Shown piece after piece: positions 34,885 to 46,760 of a stretch of DNA of 64,000 nt. The position numbers were made by a program, and so were the translations under genes. The notes beneath the pieces were generated by a model. That model was not told the DNA's origin, made no database searches, and worked only from the letters and a program-made list of their open reading frames with translations. The DNA is taken from assembly GCF_000247695.1 (NCBI RefSeq), contig NW_004624783.1, positions 4,298,067 to 4,362,066 on the forward strand. Direction: 5' to 3'. Numbering within the stretch: position 1 is the first letter of the stretch; each line of letters starts with the position of its first letter. Source of the stretch: Heterocephalus glaber (taxonomy: Eukaryota; Chordata; Mammalia; Rodentia; Bathyergidae).

Positions 34885-34965
34885 CATACAGAAAGGACAT
34901 GGCTGGGTTCCAATAAAACTTTATTAATAAAAGAGGCAGTGGGTCTGGCTAACTACTGGCACTAT
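34885..34965. mobile_element. hAT-type (Charlie-like) DNA transposon end
   Basis: 'GGCTGGGTTCCAATAAAACT', 'TTATTAATAAAAGAGGCAGT' and 'GGGTCTGGC' resemble the subterminal region of Charlie-class elements that carry 'CCAATAAAACTTTATTTACAAA'. The terminal inverted repeat itself is decayed. Confidence 0.45.
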
Positions 34966-36295
34966 ATTAGGTAGAGGTGAAAGCATAGACTCCAAATAAG
35001 AAAATTTCCTCTCTATGAAAGCATTTCCTATGGATTATCTAACTAAGTACAGTCTGTTGAGGAAAAACCTCTACCTTTTTCTCTTTGCAAAAAAAACAAA
35101 ATAAAAAAAAACACCCCTACATACAGGGTTCCTTTTACAAACTTTTTTCATGAGCATTAAGTTTTACTTCTTCTTGCATTCAATGTGTTTCTTAATTGTC
35201 CGTTTCCATCTGGGCTGTATTTGTTTGCTATCTTTTGTAAGCTTCTCATTCTGGTGAAGGTAACATCCCTCCTTAGCAGGGTACCAGGAATGAATTGCCT
35301 TTTTAAAAAAATTATACTGTAGCCATGAGTTTCACAGTGTGGTACACCTGTATTTATTGGAGTCAATTTTTAAAAATATAACAACACAAGTGCATCCACA
35401 CTTTGCAGCTTGCCATTTGGCTTGCTGCTTACCCTCCTTGGGGGGCTCCTCAGTAATCCTTCTGAGCCATTAAAGCTTGGGTGAAAAGGGACTGGGAACT
35501 TGGAGATGGCGGGCATCATCACGGGAAGGCAGAAACCCAGCCCTCTTTTGTAATCACCTCTTGGTTGTGAGGCAGTATGCTGTGAATTAGTGTATTCCAG
35601 GCCCGGAGTGGCAACATATGGTGTATCTCTGCTCATTCTACATTAAATCCTGACATTTTGCAGCTGTCAAGATAAAGCTGTTTATATGAGTAACATTGTA
35701 GTTTGTTTATAGGGAAATAATGTGTAGCAAGTTATGATTAATCAAGGTGTCTAAAATCTGCTGGAGGCTTCTAAATACATTTGTTTCTACTGCCTTGCTT
35801 TTTGTCTCTTAAATCAGGGGTTTAGTCACCATCCCACTCCTTTTGTACCTTGCTCGCTTCTTGGTCCTTTTCTGCTATTGGAAAGTAAAGAATGAAGGCA
35901 GGGCAGGGAGAGGCCAGAAAAGCAGGGTATGGGGTGGGACTCAGTGCCAGGAATAACTTGCCCTTACTCTTCTGAGCCCCAGAAAACACCTCCACAAGCC
36001 ACTGTCTTCTTTCTGGGGTTCCTCTGTCTAGAACCCAAATCTCCAGTGGGCCATTGTCTTAAGGAGCTGTTAAGTAGGTGTCGCAGCTTCCAGGGAGGAA
36101 CACATAGCGATTTAAGCTTTATGTTTCTGAGATCCAAAAGTTACGTGGGCTTGAAACCGTACAGTTTGAGAAATCTCAAGTTCTAGAGATTGTATCAACT
36201 TCTCCTTATGTCTGTGATCCTAGACTCGGATTGTGTCTTTGGAAGATAACTGGTTAGAACTCAAGGAACTTGAAGGGGTAGGATCTCACATGTTG
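34966..36295. other. Unique-looking DNA with possible conserved block
   Basis: 35640-35790 is AT-rich, repeat-free and contains CAGCTG, GATAA and TGTTTAT motifs close together; it is a candidate conserved non-coding element. A-rich patches lie near 35088-35115. No gene is recognised. Confidence 0.4.
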
Positions 36296-36688
36296 TCTTA
36301 GTCACTTTCTTGTGGCTGGGGCAAAATATCTGATACCCGCAACTTAAAGGAGGAAGGGTCTATTTGGGCTCACAGTTTCAGTCCATGGTTGGCTGCCTCC
36401 AAGGCAGAAACAGGATGATAGGAGGGCTCAGGCAGAAGAAAGCTGCTCATGTCATGATGGCCAGAAGGCAGAGAGAGAAGGAGAGAGCCAAGAAGGGAGA
36501 CACACCTTTCTAGGTCACGTGCCCAGTGACCTCACTCTTCCAACCAGGCCCTAGCTCCTAAGACCACATTCAGCTATGAACTCACCAATGGATTAATCTA
36601 CTGATAAGCATGATCCAATCACCTTCTAAATGTCCCACTTTTGAACACATGAGACTTCGAGGGACACACTAGATCTAAACCCTAACAC
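36296..36688 (-). mobile_element. MaLR LTR, antisense, near full length
   Basis: The plus strand reads the reversed LTR: 'GTCTTAGTCACTTTCTTGTG', 'GGTCTATTTGGGCTCACAG', 'TTTCAGTCCATGGTTGGCTG', 'GCCAGAAGGCAGAGAGAG', 'CTTCCAACCAGGCCCTAGCT' and 'CACATGAGACTTCGAGGGAC', closing with 'CTAAACCCTAACA'. Roughly 390 bp, well preserved. Confidence 0.85.
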
Positions 36689-36736
36689 ATGTCATCTTGC
36701 TGAGATTTCCCTAGTGCAAGAATCCCTCATGACGCT

Positions 36737-37082
36737 GTTATGGTGTGAGCATTTCCCCTGGAGGTGCATGTGCTGGGAGCTTTATCCTCTGTGTAGCGAT
36801 GGTGACAGGTAGTGGGACCTTTTAGAAGCAGTTCCCAGTGGGAGATCATAAGATTGGCCATTCCCCGACCCTGGCTTCCCGGCTCACCACGCAATCTCTC
36901 CTTCACCCTTGTACACCTGCTGTTGTGCCATCTGCCATGATGTGATGCAGCAAAAAGGCCTTGCAAGAATTAGCACACTGCTGCCAGGACTGTCAGCCTC
37001 CAGAACTGTGAGCTACTTAAACCTCTTTATGAGTATCCAGCCTTTGACATTTCATTCTAGTAGTGCAAAATGGACTAGCACA
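36737..37082 (+). mobile_element. MLT1/MST-type MaLR LTR
   Basis: It begins near 'TGTTATGGTGTGAGCATTTC', continues through 'GAGATCATAAGATTGGCC', 'GCCATCTGCCATGATGTGAT' and 'CTCCAGAACTGTGAGCTAC', and ends 'GCAAAATGGACTAGCACA'. It lies 48 bp from an antisense MaLR LTR, giving a divergent (5' ends facing) pair. Confidence 0.75.
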
Positions 37083-37153
37083 ATCACCCACAGCTAGTCT
37101 CAGGTGACCACCTGATCTCTCTCAGCAAGGGAACAAGTGCAATACTTAGGGAG

Positions 37154-37302
37154 GGCCAGGCACAATGGCTCAGGTCTATAATTTCAGCACTTGGGAGGCT
37201 GAGGCATGAGAATCATGAGTTTGAGGCCAACCCAGGCCAAGTAGCAAGTTCCATGTTGCCCTGGATTGAATAGGGAGAACCTGTCACAAAAGAGTTGGGA
37301 TA
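37154..37302 (+). mobile_element. B1 SINE monomer
   Basis: 'GCCAGGCACAATGGCTCAGG', 'TCTATAATTTCAGCACTTGG' and 'GAGGCTGAGGCATGAGAATC' match the 7SL-derived B1 head, followed by a diverged right part. A younger ID sits at its 3' edge. Confidence 0.8.
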
Positions 37303-37402
37303 GGGGCTGGGGATTTAGCTCAGTGGTTCCGCTGCCTGCCTCGAAAGCAGAAGGTCCTGAGTTCAATCCCTGGTACCAAAAAAAAAAAAAAAAGAGGTGG
37401 GG
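37288..37402 (+). mobile_element. Young ID SINE inserted at the B1 3' end
   Basis: The body (37303-37377) reads GGGGCTGGGGATTTAGCTCA, then 'GAGTTCAATCCCTGGTACC', followed by an A17 tail. The flanks share AAAAGAG(T/G)TGGG (37288-37299 and 37391-37402), one mismatch in 12, the expected target-site duplication. The unbroken A tail argues for a recent insertion. Confidence 0.9.
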
Positions 37403-40400
37403 TGGAGAACAACAGTTGGGAGAGAATCTACCTTCCAATCCTGTGATACATCTGTCCTAGTTTTGTCCTCTGCCACGAAATTGAGCTGAGTGATTGCTTT
37501 TCCACATGAAATCCTTCAGATCTTGGTAGACAGCCACTGACTCCTGTGCAGGCCAAATCACGCTGCTCTCATGGGCAATCCTTTCAGCATCCAGCTCCCC
37601 TCCATCCTGGCCACTCCCAGAATTCGCTGGCTTGTCTGCTCCCTCCGGAATGTAGGCTCCAGAATGGACCATCTCTGGTGTGCAAGCCGGCAGAAGTCCC
37701 GGCTGATCTCTCTTCCCCTTTGTGCCCCTTGCTAAGACTCACCACAGAGATGTGGTCCAGTGCCACTGTGAGTAATTGGAGTCTTGGAAGAATAATCATC
37801 ATCATTACCAGCCCTGACATTTCTATAGAAGTTCTTAACATTTTCAAAGGATTTCTCCTTTGTTAAGGTATAATTATCCTCCCCAAACAGTATCTCAACA
37901 CCAAAGCATGTCTTAAATACTAGGTATATTTATTCTGGGCCCATGAGCAAAATGTGCAGCTATTGCCCTCAAATGAGTATCTGCATGCATAGGTGCATGC
38001 TTGGGTCCACACAGAGATATGCATCTCTCTGAGCAGGGCCTGTAAGGTCCCTGTCCCTTAAGCGGCCATGTGGTAAGGGTAGGCAACCAGCCCTATCAGT
38101 GGTGGCTCTGGCTATCAGGCCACCACAAAGGAGCTTGATCCATGGACTGGAAGATGCACACGCACATGCAGACACCTGCCACTTGTACTGGTGCCACTAT
38201 GTGGAGGATCAGTGACCTCTTTGGCCATGGAGGCAGAGCAGCAGCAGTAGCAGAAGAGGAAGAAGATACTGCAGCATCACAGTCTGCTGCTCCCAGCCTC
38301 CCTAGGCACCCAGGAGGCAGATCATTGGAAGGTGGGCAGAGGAGGAACAGGGAAGATTGGAGTGTGTCGTCTGAGGGCACAGGGTGAGTCCATGGCTCCA
38401 GGAGGCTGTCTAACTATTGCCCAGGTCCCTTTCAGCAAATCAAGCTCCTTCCCCTCATTGCTTGTTCCTTTGATGTGCTTCTGATTATGTCCGTGAGAAT
38501 GTATGTAAAAACGAGAAGGCAGCCCAGGCTGGAGTCCTAGGAGATGCCACATATCAGCATGGAGGGGAAGAATGAAGCCAGTGGAGGAACCTGGGTAGGA
38601 TGGAGCTCAAGAACAGAACAAGAAGGCAGGGGCAGCCCAGAGGTGGCGGGGCTGACCTTGCCAGGGCCAAGGAGCTGAGTGTGGATTGTGAGAGACTGAG
38701 TTCAGCAGTGCTGTGTCCTCCATCCTGAGTCTGCAGAGTTCCCTGGTGAGCTCATATGTTGTTTTGTCTCCTTAACTAGTCAGAAGCACTGAGCCTATCC
38801 TTACATGGATGCAAGAGCATAGGAGAGACCAAATAAAGGGCCCAGGGACACCAGCTACAGGAAGGGCTCCTGCAGGAGGAATTGCTTTCTGAAACCCAAC
38901 AGACAATTGTACTGAATCCAACCAGGATTACCTTCTCCCTTCTCCCCACCTCCCTCCCCCACACAGGCACAGAGCCAGCCTCTTGTTAGAAATTAATATC
39001 GCACAGGAGAGTTCATCAAAGCTGAGCCGTCCCCACCCCTATGAGTGAGTGGTGTCTGGAGTGGAGCCAACAGCGGGCAGATGAGGGCATGGAAGAGACT
39101 CCTCCCCCTGCCACAGTCCACCTACAAACAGGGATGGGACTGCAGGGGACACACAAAGCTAATTTCTTCCTATAAAAAAGTGATAGGAGGTGAAAAACCA
39201 TTTACTACACATTAGGATCCAGGGCTGGACCATTTGTGTGTTTTACTGGGATGGTTATGTCACTAAATGAAGCCTGAACGATCCATCCTGGGCAGGAAGC
39301 CCAGCAGCGGCCCGGTTAGGGAAGGAGAGGGTGGGCAGCTAGCCAGGCGGTGGGGAATGGGCAGGGAGAGGGAGGTGCTGGTGTTAGGGTGGGCCCGCAC
39401 CTGTCCCCTAGATCACTGACTTTCACATCAAAGAGTCTTGTGGTCACCCCTGGTCACCTCTGCTGTTGGTTCTTTTCACCTAGGAATTCAGAGATTCCTC
39501 CAGCTTGGTTTTTGCTTTTTCTGGGGACCCACAACTCCACCACCACCACTTCAAAGAATGATGTATAAATGTCTGTGCTGGGCACGAGGCCACGGACCCA
39601 GAAGTAACAACTGTCATTAATCACGACCTTCTCCCCTCTGTCCTTGGGGCCTCAGTCAAGTCACACATGTGGTTATAGAAGGAAGTGACCACACACCTTG
39701 AAGTTGGCAGGCAGGTGGAAGGAGAAATGGGACATTCACAAGGAAATGTGGAAATGCCATTTGAGTGGATGCTGTTAATCGGGAGTCTCGTTAATGAATG
39801 CCAGAGCCAGGCACCTGAAATGCCAATTCCAACTTTAATTCCCCACCTCATCTCCCCCCTGCCTCTGAGCAGAGGCAGGACTCAGCAGTGTCTGGCTCTA
39901 GCACACTGATCAGCTCACACTGAAATGTGTGGTTCCAGGGATAGAGGACTTTCCTGGTTTCCCCATCATATCACTGACCCCTGCCACATATAACATTCCA
40001 ATTCCAGAGACCCAAGAGCCAAGCCCAAATGGTCTGAGCCCTTTGGTAGATGAGGGAGGAAATTGAGGCCCAGTGCTAGAACTCTGTTTACCTATTCAAG
40101 CTGACTCCTCCATGCCCTGCTGATGCATTAGCCCAGGTTTTGCAAGCACAAGAGAACCCCAAGTAACTAACAGTCATCTTCCCCAACCCACCACATGTAG
40201 GTAGGGTTTAACCCACCACATGTCAGTCACAGACAGCCAAGGATAAAGCAAGGTACCCTGACCCCAGTCTCTTGCCCCTCCACTTCATTTTCCCTTTTCA
40301 CATTACATAGTCCCTTGGTACCACCAAATGGAGTAACAAGAACACAAACCTTGGGGCTCCTGTAATACAAGCAATTCCTAGTGCCTACAGGCAAGAGGCA

Positions 40401-40844
40401 GAGATGTCAACAGATGTCAGAGGAGTGGATGGAGTGAGGAGACCACTGCCTAGGTCCAACTCATAAACAGTCATGACGTGGATCAAGGACAAGATGACTA
40501 GAACAGTTAATGAAGGCCTTTGACCAGAACTGGAAACACTGTGTAGCAGCCAAGTGGACTGGTGCGTGATTCTAATTCTGTTATGAGTTTATCCCAGGAC
40601 AAATTGGACTCTGCATTACACAGAATCCATCCTTCCAGGTGAAGGAAATGGATGCCAGAGGGGAAAATCCTCCCTGTTGGGCTGGAGAGATGTCATGTAG
40701 TCCAATCCTGACACACGCCTGTGACCCATGGGGTGAGGCAAGACTCTCCCAAGGACCTGAGTCTAAGGGCGGATGGTCCCCAGTCCAGGAAGCATGGTGC
40801 CACCTTTGGAGGGTGGCCTGCGGAAATGAGCACACAGCCTGACA
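37403..40844. other. Unique-looking non-coding DNA
   Basis: A faint reversed MIR-like phrase occurs at 37797-37890. 38230-38265 is a GCAGCAGTAG/GAAGAGGAAG-rich patch that yields acidic frames with no domain. 39735-39800 ('GCTGTTAATCGGGAGTCTCG' and 'TTAATGAATG') looks unusually non-repetitive and motif-rich, a weak conserved-element candidate. No gene is supported over 3.4 kb. Confidence 0.4.
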
Positions 40845-41045
40845 CTTCCTCTCAGTTCTGCTGCTCACTAGGTGTGGGACCTTGAGTAGCTTCATCAGCC
40901 TCTCTCCCTCAGGCTTCCCACCTGTGAGATGGAGGGAATAATAGTACCTACTTATATAGCCGCCTAAGGGTTAAATAAATACTGGCATGTGTGGTCATAA
41001 ACACAATGTTATATGGCACATGTTAAGTGTTATATAAATGGCCAA
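40845..41045 (+). mobile_element. MIR SINE
   Basis: Clear MIR core: 'CTGCTGCTCACTAGGTGTGG' followed by 'GACCTTGAG', 'AGGCTTCCCACCTGTGAGAT', 'GGAATAATAGTACCTACTTA' and 'GGGTTAAATAAATACTGGCA'. It is one of the best-preserved MIRs in the window. Confidence 0.85.
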
Positions 41046-42363
41046 AGAAATAAATAATTCTGATGTGAACTAGTAAAATGAAACCAGAGGCAAAAGTCAG
41101 AAAAGTTTCCCAATCAGGCATTTCTCAGTAGGAGCCAAGAGGACACTAACCACACCAACAGTGACAGCCAGGGATGTCCTCATGACCCTCAATTCCTACT
41201 CTGTATACGTAGGTATACTCTGCAATCCAAGGAGCTTGCCTATGAAATACATTCCTATGGCATGCATCTTAGTTTCTTATTGAATTTCAAGACAAAATTA
41301 GGCTTGTGTCCCTTAAGGGAAAGATGTTACCTCCCTCCCCAATGCAAATAACTCCCTAGAGAAAGCCTGTTAAAATCCCATATTTAAAGGAACATCAATA
41401 TTTTTCTGACAGAGAATTAGTAACAATAAATAAGTTGCCAAATAGCACTGCAGACTAGCAGGACTGACTGGTGTTTGAGTGACAGTTAAGCATCTCATGA
41501 GAAATAACCATGACGGCTGAACATGTCACCAGTGACATGCTCTCAACTGCACAGTACGGAGAGCTCCTGCTTGGGGGAGGTAAGTGGCAGGCAGGGGAAG
41601 ATCGGGTTGGGAGGTGGGCTGTCCACAGCAGGGCCTTCCTACAGCCCACATCCCACTGTGGAGGAGAAAGAGGGCAAAGCCCGGTCCAGGTCTCTCCAGG
41701 CTGGGGTCAATGAACCAGAGGCTGATGAACTGGGAAGACAGGACGCTATGATAGACTTCTAGGACCAAGGGCACTCCACCAGGTGAACAATCAGACCACA
41801 TCACAAGGCCAATGGGGAGAGAAGAGTGTTTCAGACAGTGAATGCAGCTCTAGGAAAGTAAAAAGGAAGGGGGCTCAAGAGGCTGGGGTCAGGGGTAGGA
41901 CCTAACCCCTCTCACGTGGAGGGATGAGGGAGATATAGGTACCAGAACCTGGGCACAGGACACCCAAAGTGAAGATCAAAGAATGGGGCTTAGGCAAGGG
42001 GGCTGCCATCCCACCTTCTCCAGAGGACTACCCCCGGCCCAGGGGATGGAACCTGGGCAGTGAGATGGTCCCAATCCTTGCCCCAGCACAGAACCAAAGT
42101 CCCTTTATCTACTCAGTCTGAACTCTAGGGAGAGATAAACAGGATGGGGGAGATGGAAAGAGAAAGGTATTGATTGGACCATCAAGTTTTGGAGCTTTTA
42201 TCAGATTTTCATAGTGGGCAAACACACGGCCCTTGTCATAGCTGAAAGCCTGCCTTCTGAGACTCCCTGGAAGATGCTGTGCTTAAAAAATGTGCAGGTC
42301 ACTCAGGAGATGCAGAAACCAGCCAAAGCCAGACCTTCCCAGTGCTGTAAGAGGAGGCAAGTC
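41046..42363. other. Unique-looking non-coding DNA
   Basis: No gene or named repeat is recognised. Three overlapping frames at 41510-41804 on both strands share no domain features. Confidence 0.4.
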
Positions 42364-42471
42364 AAAAAGCAGACACTATGGGCTGGGGATTTAGCTCAGT
42401 GGTTCTACCACCTGCCTTGCAAGTGCAAAGACCCGAGTTCGATCCCCAGTACCAAAAAAAAGCAGACACTA
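42364..42471 (+). mobile_element. Young ID SINE with exact 15-bp target-site duplication
   Basis: The body (42380-42453) starts GGGCTGGGGATTTAGCTCAG and has the B box 'GAGTTCGATCCCCAGTACC', then a short A tail. AAAAAGCAGACACTA occurs exactly on both sides (42364-42378 and 42457-42471). Perfect duplications and boxes make this among the youngest insertions here. Confidence 0.95.
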
Positions 42472-44434
42472 GGATCTGCTATGGATTCAGCAAGACACGG
42501 TATCCGAGGATACATGGCACAGGGCACTTGCAAAGGCGTTTTCTAGGTGCCAGTGACTTAGCGAGAGTGTGGAACATAATGAGCTCACCTCTTGATCCAC
42601 AAACACACTTATATAAATTGCTGCACACAGCTGCTCATGGGCTTTTATTTATTTTTTTTATTTTGCTCATGGGCTTTTGATGGAGAGAGATAAGTAGAGA
42701 TTACTGATTACCAAATACAGGGGGCCTTCACTGTGCAAGATATATATTGCTTTCATGTTTCAATGTGTCACAATAATCACGTTACTTTATAAAAAAAAAG
42801 ATAGATCAAAACAATGTTCAATGGGAAGACATATAGAACTTCTTGAAAATAACTTCTGGAAGCTTCTGTATAAGTTAGTTTCTAAGCATTTCTAGTGATT
42901 ATACCATTGGAGTAGTTGCTATATCTGAAAATGAGGTGGTTCTTTCCTTGTTTGTTTTGTTGTTGTGATCACACTAGGGATGATGCCAACATGGGGCCTG
43001 GGGTCCTGCCCCATTTCTGGCCTTACAACATTTCTGGAGCAACCACCTTGGGTTAGACGCTGTGGTACAGCTGAATATATAAAGAACCCAGAGCTGATTT
43101 CCAATTTCAGCTCCAAATGAGGTTCATGAAAATGGACCCACGTTGCAGGCTTCCCAAAATGCAAATACCAACATTTTGAAGTGGTAAACATACCTCTTAA
43201 AACTTACAGGTTATAAACAGATGACAGCAAATGTGGCAGAGGAATATAGGATTGCTTTTCTGTGACAAGAGTGACTTCTAATTTATACATTCTATAATAG
43301 CCAGTATTCCTTATCTCGAGAGACATCTATTTGTAGCAGCTCAAGATATGCTCTTCTAGCTCTCTCCCTTTCTCTGCTCTAACACACAGCCCTTGGACTA
43401 CAGAGGACCCTTGAACAGTCCAATAATCACTCCAAGGTCACAGAGCAAGGCAAGGGCAGGAGAGATGTGCAACACTGTGTCCTGATTCTCAGCTCTCCGG
43501 TGCTGAGACCCCTCTCATGTTATCTCATCATCCTGCAGCGATTGCTGCCGTCAGAGTTGAAAAGTTTCCCTAATCAAGAACTTCCTGTTGCTGGAATAAG
43601 GAAGGGACTTCAGTCTCAGCTCTGTGTGGGCCACAGGTGCAGAGGGGTGCAAGGAGAAAAAGAGGAGCAAGTGTCCCCGACAGGTGGCACTGATTTCATA
43701 AAGGCTCTATTTGCAGCCACAAAAGAGGACCCCAAACTCTGCTACTCCCAGCATCCAAGCCTCCCTGCTGTTCTTTTAATAGAAACATTTTCCCTGCCTT
43801 TCTCCCCTCCCTCCAAAAAAACTCACAAATATGTTGTGTGAAATATCAAAACTAATTAGACCAAATGGTGCTCATATCTGTCACTGGCTTTTCTGGGGGA
43901 GAGCAGCCTGTGTCGTGGAAGGAAATTTTATTAACTAATTAAGAGCAGTGTTTAGGGGAGAATGTCCTATTCCTGGGGAAAAGAGGAATGGGAATATTGG
44001 ACAGGGTGCATGGATGTTTCAATGAAGGAAAATTAAGGATGTAGGTGAAAAACAAAGTGTCGGTAGTTGGCCTGGAAGATGGTTTCGGGAAGTTGGAGGA
44101 ATAAGATGACCATGCCTTCTGCATGGTGAGTTCCATAGTTATGGTAGAAAGAGGACACTCTACTTCTAAGCATAACTGCATTTACTACACTTACTATTTT
44201 TTAAAGGATGAAGAAGGCAGTTTGCCCTCACCAGGTACTTAATAGTTGTTAATGGTACTGCTATACAACCAAAGTAAAGATTTCATCTTATTTTCTTACT
44301 CCCCAGCTCTCAGTACAGTATGTATCATTGGTAGTTATCCTTAATTTTGACTAGAGAGTATTGCAGGGAGAAGATAAAACATAAGCTTTGTAGAAGTCTA
44401 GTTTATGCTGGAGACAATCTAAGGTTTTCGATAG
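42472..44434. other. Unique-looking DNA with possible conserved block
   Basis: 43840-43960 ('CAAAACTAATTAGACCAAAT'; 'TTTATTAACTAATTAAGAGC') has clustered TAATTA homeodomain-type cores and no repeat landmarks. 43467-43841 holds a 124-codon frame with no domain. No gene is called. Confidence 0.4.
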
Positions 44435-44490
44435 TCTGTCTCTGTCTGTCTGTCTCTCTCTCTCCCTCCCTCTCTCCCTCCCTCTCCAAA
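44435..44490. repeat. Pyrimidine-rich (TCTG)n/(TC)n/(CCCT)n tract
   Basis: TCTG units change to CT and then CCCT units over about 55 bases, a compound simple repeat. Confidence 0.9.
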
Positions 44491-45224
44491 ATATCAGAAT
44501 AGAAGAATAGAAGGAACAGCAAAAGAACCCACAGATGTTGAATCTGAAGTAGACTCAGGAGGAAGTTTTAGTTTCCTTCATAGATTCAAAATATTACCAC
44601 ATAAGAAATGAAATGAATTCATTTCAGGAGAACAAACTAGAACTAAGTGGGAAAAGTTTGACCCAAAGTCAGGAAGAACTTTTTAATGATTAAAACTGTT
44701 CAAGAAATGAAACCAGCTGTTCAGTACAACAAGAGGGGTGAGAAGGTACATGTTCAGCATGTCAGGGTTGAGCCCATGGGGCACCAGCCAGAGAGGCTTG
44801 GAAAGCCCATGCCCTTAAGATTTCTTAAGCATTGAGATTCCCTGAATCTGTAGATTTTGAGTTGCAACAGGCCTATTTCAGCTGCCTATATTGGAGGCTG
44901 TTTTCCCTGTATGGTAATAGAACAAGCCCCAAGGAAGTCTTTGGATTGTCTTTGCATGCAAGTCTTTAAGATGGAGCAGGTCAACAGGTCCCATTCTGGG
45001 ATATTTGGGTGTTACATGGCTCAGGCACAAGGTGAGGGGTAGGGGTCCACAGAAACTTTAAGAGCTTCCCTTATTGTCACTTCCTTTGCAATACCTGCAG
45101 TTACAAGGCAAAGGCATCAGTGGGGGAGAAATGAGGACCTAAGACACATTTGTCTAGTGGCTCTAAGAGTCATGCTTATCCATGCACTCCTGGTCTGGTC
45201 CCCTCCACTTGGTGCACAGTCTGC
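44491..45224. other. Unassigned non-coding DNA
   Basis: No recognised gene or family. Confidence 0.4.
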
Positions 45225-45450
45225 ATGCTCTGAATGCAATTCCAACTCTGCCACTGACTAGTTATGTGGGCAGATTAGTAGCACATACTAGTTATGCATG
45301 AATTTTCTGGCTGCTGTTCCTCATTTAGATGGAAGGTGATTCTGCTACTTAGTTTACAGGGCTGTTGTGAGAACTGTAAGAATTCATGTGCCAAATAAGA
45401 GTTGAGAAAAGAATATGGCACAGAGTTAGCACTATATGAGGGACCTGGTC
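45225..45450 (+). mobile_element. MIR SINE, diverged
   Basis: 'GCAATTCCAACTCTGCCACT' followed by 'GACTAGTTATGTGG', then 'GCTGTTCCTCATTTAGATGG' and 'GGGCTGTTGTGAGAACTGTA' follow MIR order, with a small insertion carrying a repeated 'ACTAGTTATG'. Confidence 0.7.
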
Positions 45451-46534
45451 CAAAATGACACTTGGGACTCTGCACTCCAAACTGACACCCACTCACTGCC
45501 CTTTGGGTGCACAGAAGGGAGAGGCCACGTGAATCAAGGATTGCAGGAAGGCCTCCATCAAGTGCCTAAAATGTTGTGTATCAAGGACTATGCAGGGAGT
45601 GGCCATTAACTTAAATAAACCAAATTTTAAAGAAGCAATCAGAAGAAGGAAGGCAGAAAGAAGGCCAGAGCAAAATTGTCCCTGAAAGAGGACTACTATC
45701 CTAGAGTAGAGGTTGCATGGCAGTTCTGCTGGGAGCTGCCAGGGTGGCTTCTTTCAGCAGCCAAGCTCCCCTGAGTTCCACTCTGAGTGCACCAGAGGGC
45801 CAAATGCAGCCACCTCCCCAGGCTCCTCGCCAGTGTTTGTTTTTCTTCCAAGAACTTGTAAGAGCCTCAAGACTTGCTTTTCAACTTATCTAATGGATGG
45901 GAGCACTGAGACAGGCACTTCCATTTGTTCAGTCACAGCATGAGTGTGCACTGGGCCTGGGGCCAGGGCCTCCACTCCCCTGGCTATTCTGAGGTTCCCC
46001 AGCCATGATTCCTCTCCCTGCCTGCCTGTCTGCTTCCCACCCAGCCATGCAACATTCGTTTCTCTGGTGTAATAAGGCTGTTCTTTGGCTCTGCTTACTT
46101 TAATATACACATAGATTACTGTTACATTAAAGGAGCCTGAAAATACCAAAGCAGAACTAAAGCAATTATTATAATACAGCCTTAACAGCAGCTGTAATGA
46201 GACAGAATTAAAAATGTGCCAGCATAATCACAATTCAGTGTTCCCAACGACCTTCCAGAACTGCCTTCATTTGGAAAGAAACATCTAGTCCTGAACTGTC
46301 AGATGGAAAGTAAAAATCCAATTGTGCTTCCCAGTGGGGCCTGGTCCCTGGCTACCAGCTCTGGCTCATCTGTACAAAGGCATCTGTCCCCTGGATGCTT
46401 CTAAAGAGGATTAGCTATTTGCTTAGTAGGGGGCAGAGGGAAGGGACATGGGGGCCGGTGTCCCTTTGATGGCACCAGGCCTGGCTTATTCCTCTTCTCT
46501 TTGTCACTGCCTGTCCCACGCTAGGTCAAATTTA
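45451..46534. other. Unique-looking DNA with candidate regulatory block
   Basis: 46130-46300 contains 'AAAGCAATTATTATAATACA', 'CAGCAGCTGTAATGAGACAG' and 'CAGCATAATCACAATTCAGT'. It is repeat-free and AT-rich, the style of a conserved developmental enhancer. A CTCF-like core lies at 45789-45803. No gene is recognised. Confidence 0.4.
45789..45803 (+). promoter_or_regulatory. CTCF-like core motif (weak)
   Basis: GCACCAGAGGGCCAA resembles the CCACNAGRGGGC core of the CTCF insulator motif. One such match is expected by chance in a window this size, so this is only a candidate. Confidence 0.2.
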
Positions 46535-46760
46535 AGTCTGAGCAACATGATTTCCAGCTCACAGCATGTGTAGGACATGTTGTATACAATACCTAAACAT
46601 ACTCCACATTATTCCAGTTGACCCCCACAGTAACCCTGAGAAGTAGGTTCTCTTATTTCCTACTTTATGATCATATTAGTAGAAACATGTAGAAGTGACT
46701 GCACAAAGCTACACTTAGTGGATGCTAAACCCAAGACTCAAAACTTTCTGGAGTCTTCAG
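46535..46760 (-). mobile_element. MIR SINE, antisense
   Basis: 'CCACATTATTCCAGTTGACC', 'CCACAGTAACCCTGAGAAGT', 'TTCTCTTATTTCCTACTTTA' and 'AAGTGACTGCACAAAGCTAC' fit reversed MIR order. Confidence 0.65.

Noticed and set aside
42380..42453. tRNA gene-like sequence with A and B boxes
   Set aside because: It is the tRNA-Ala-like body of an ID SINE: it has a tail and target-site duplications, and lacks a complete cloverleaf.
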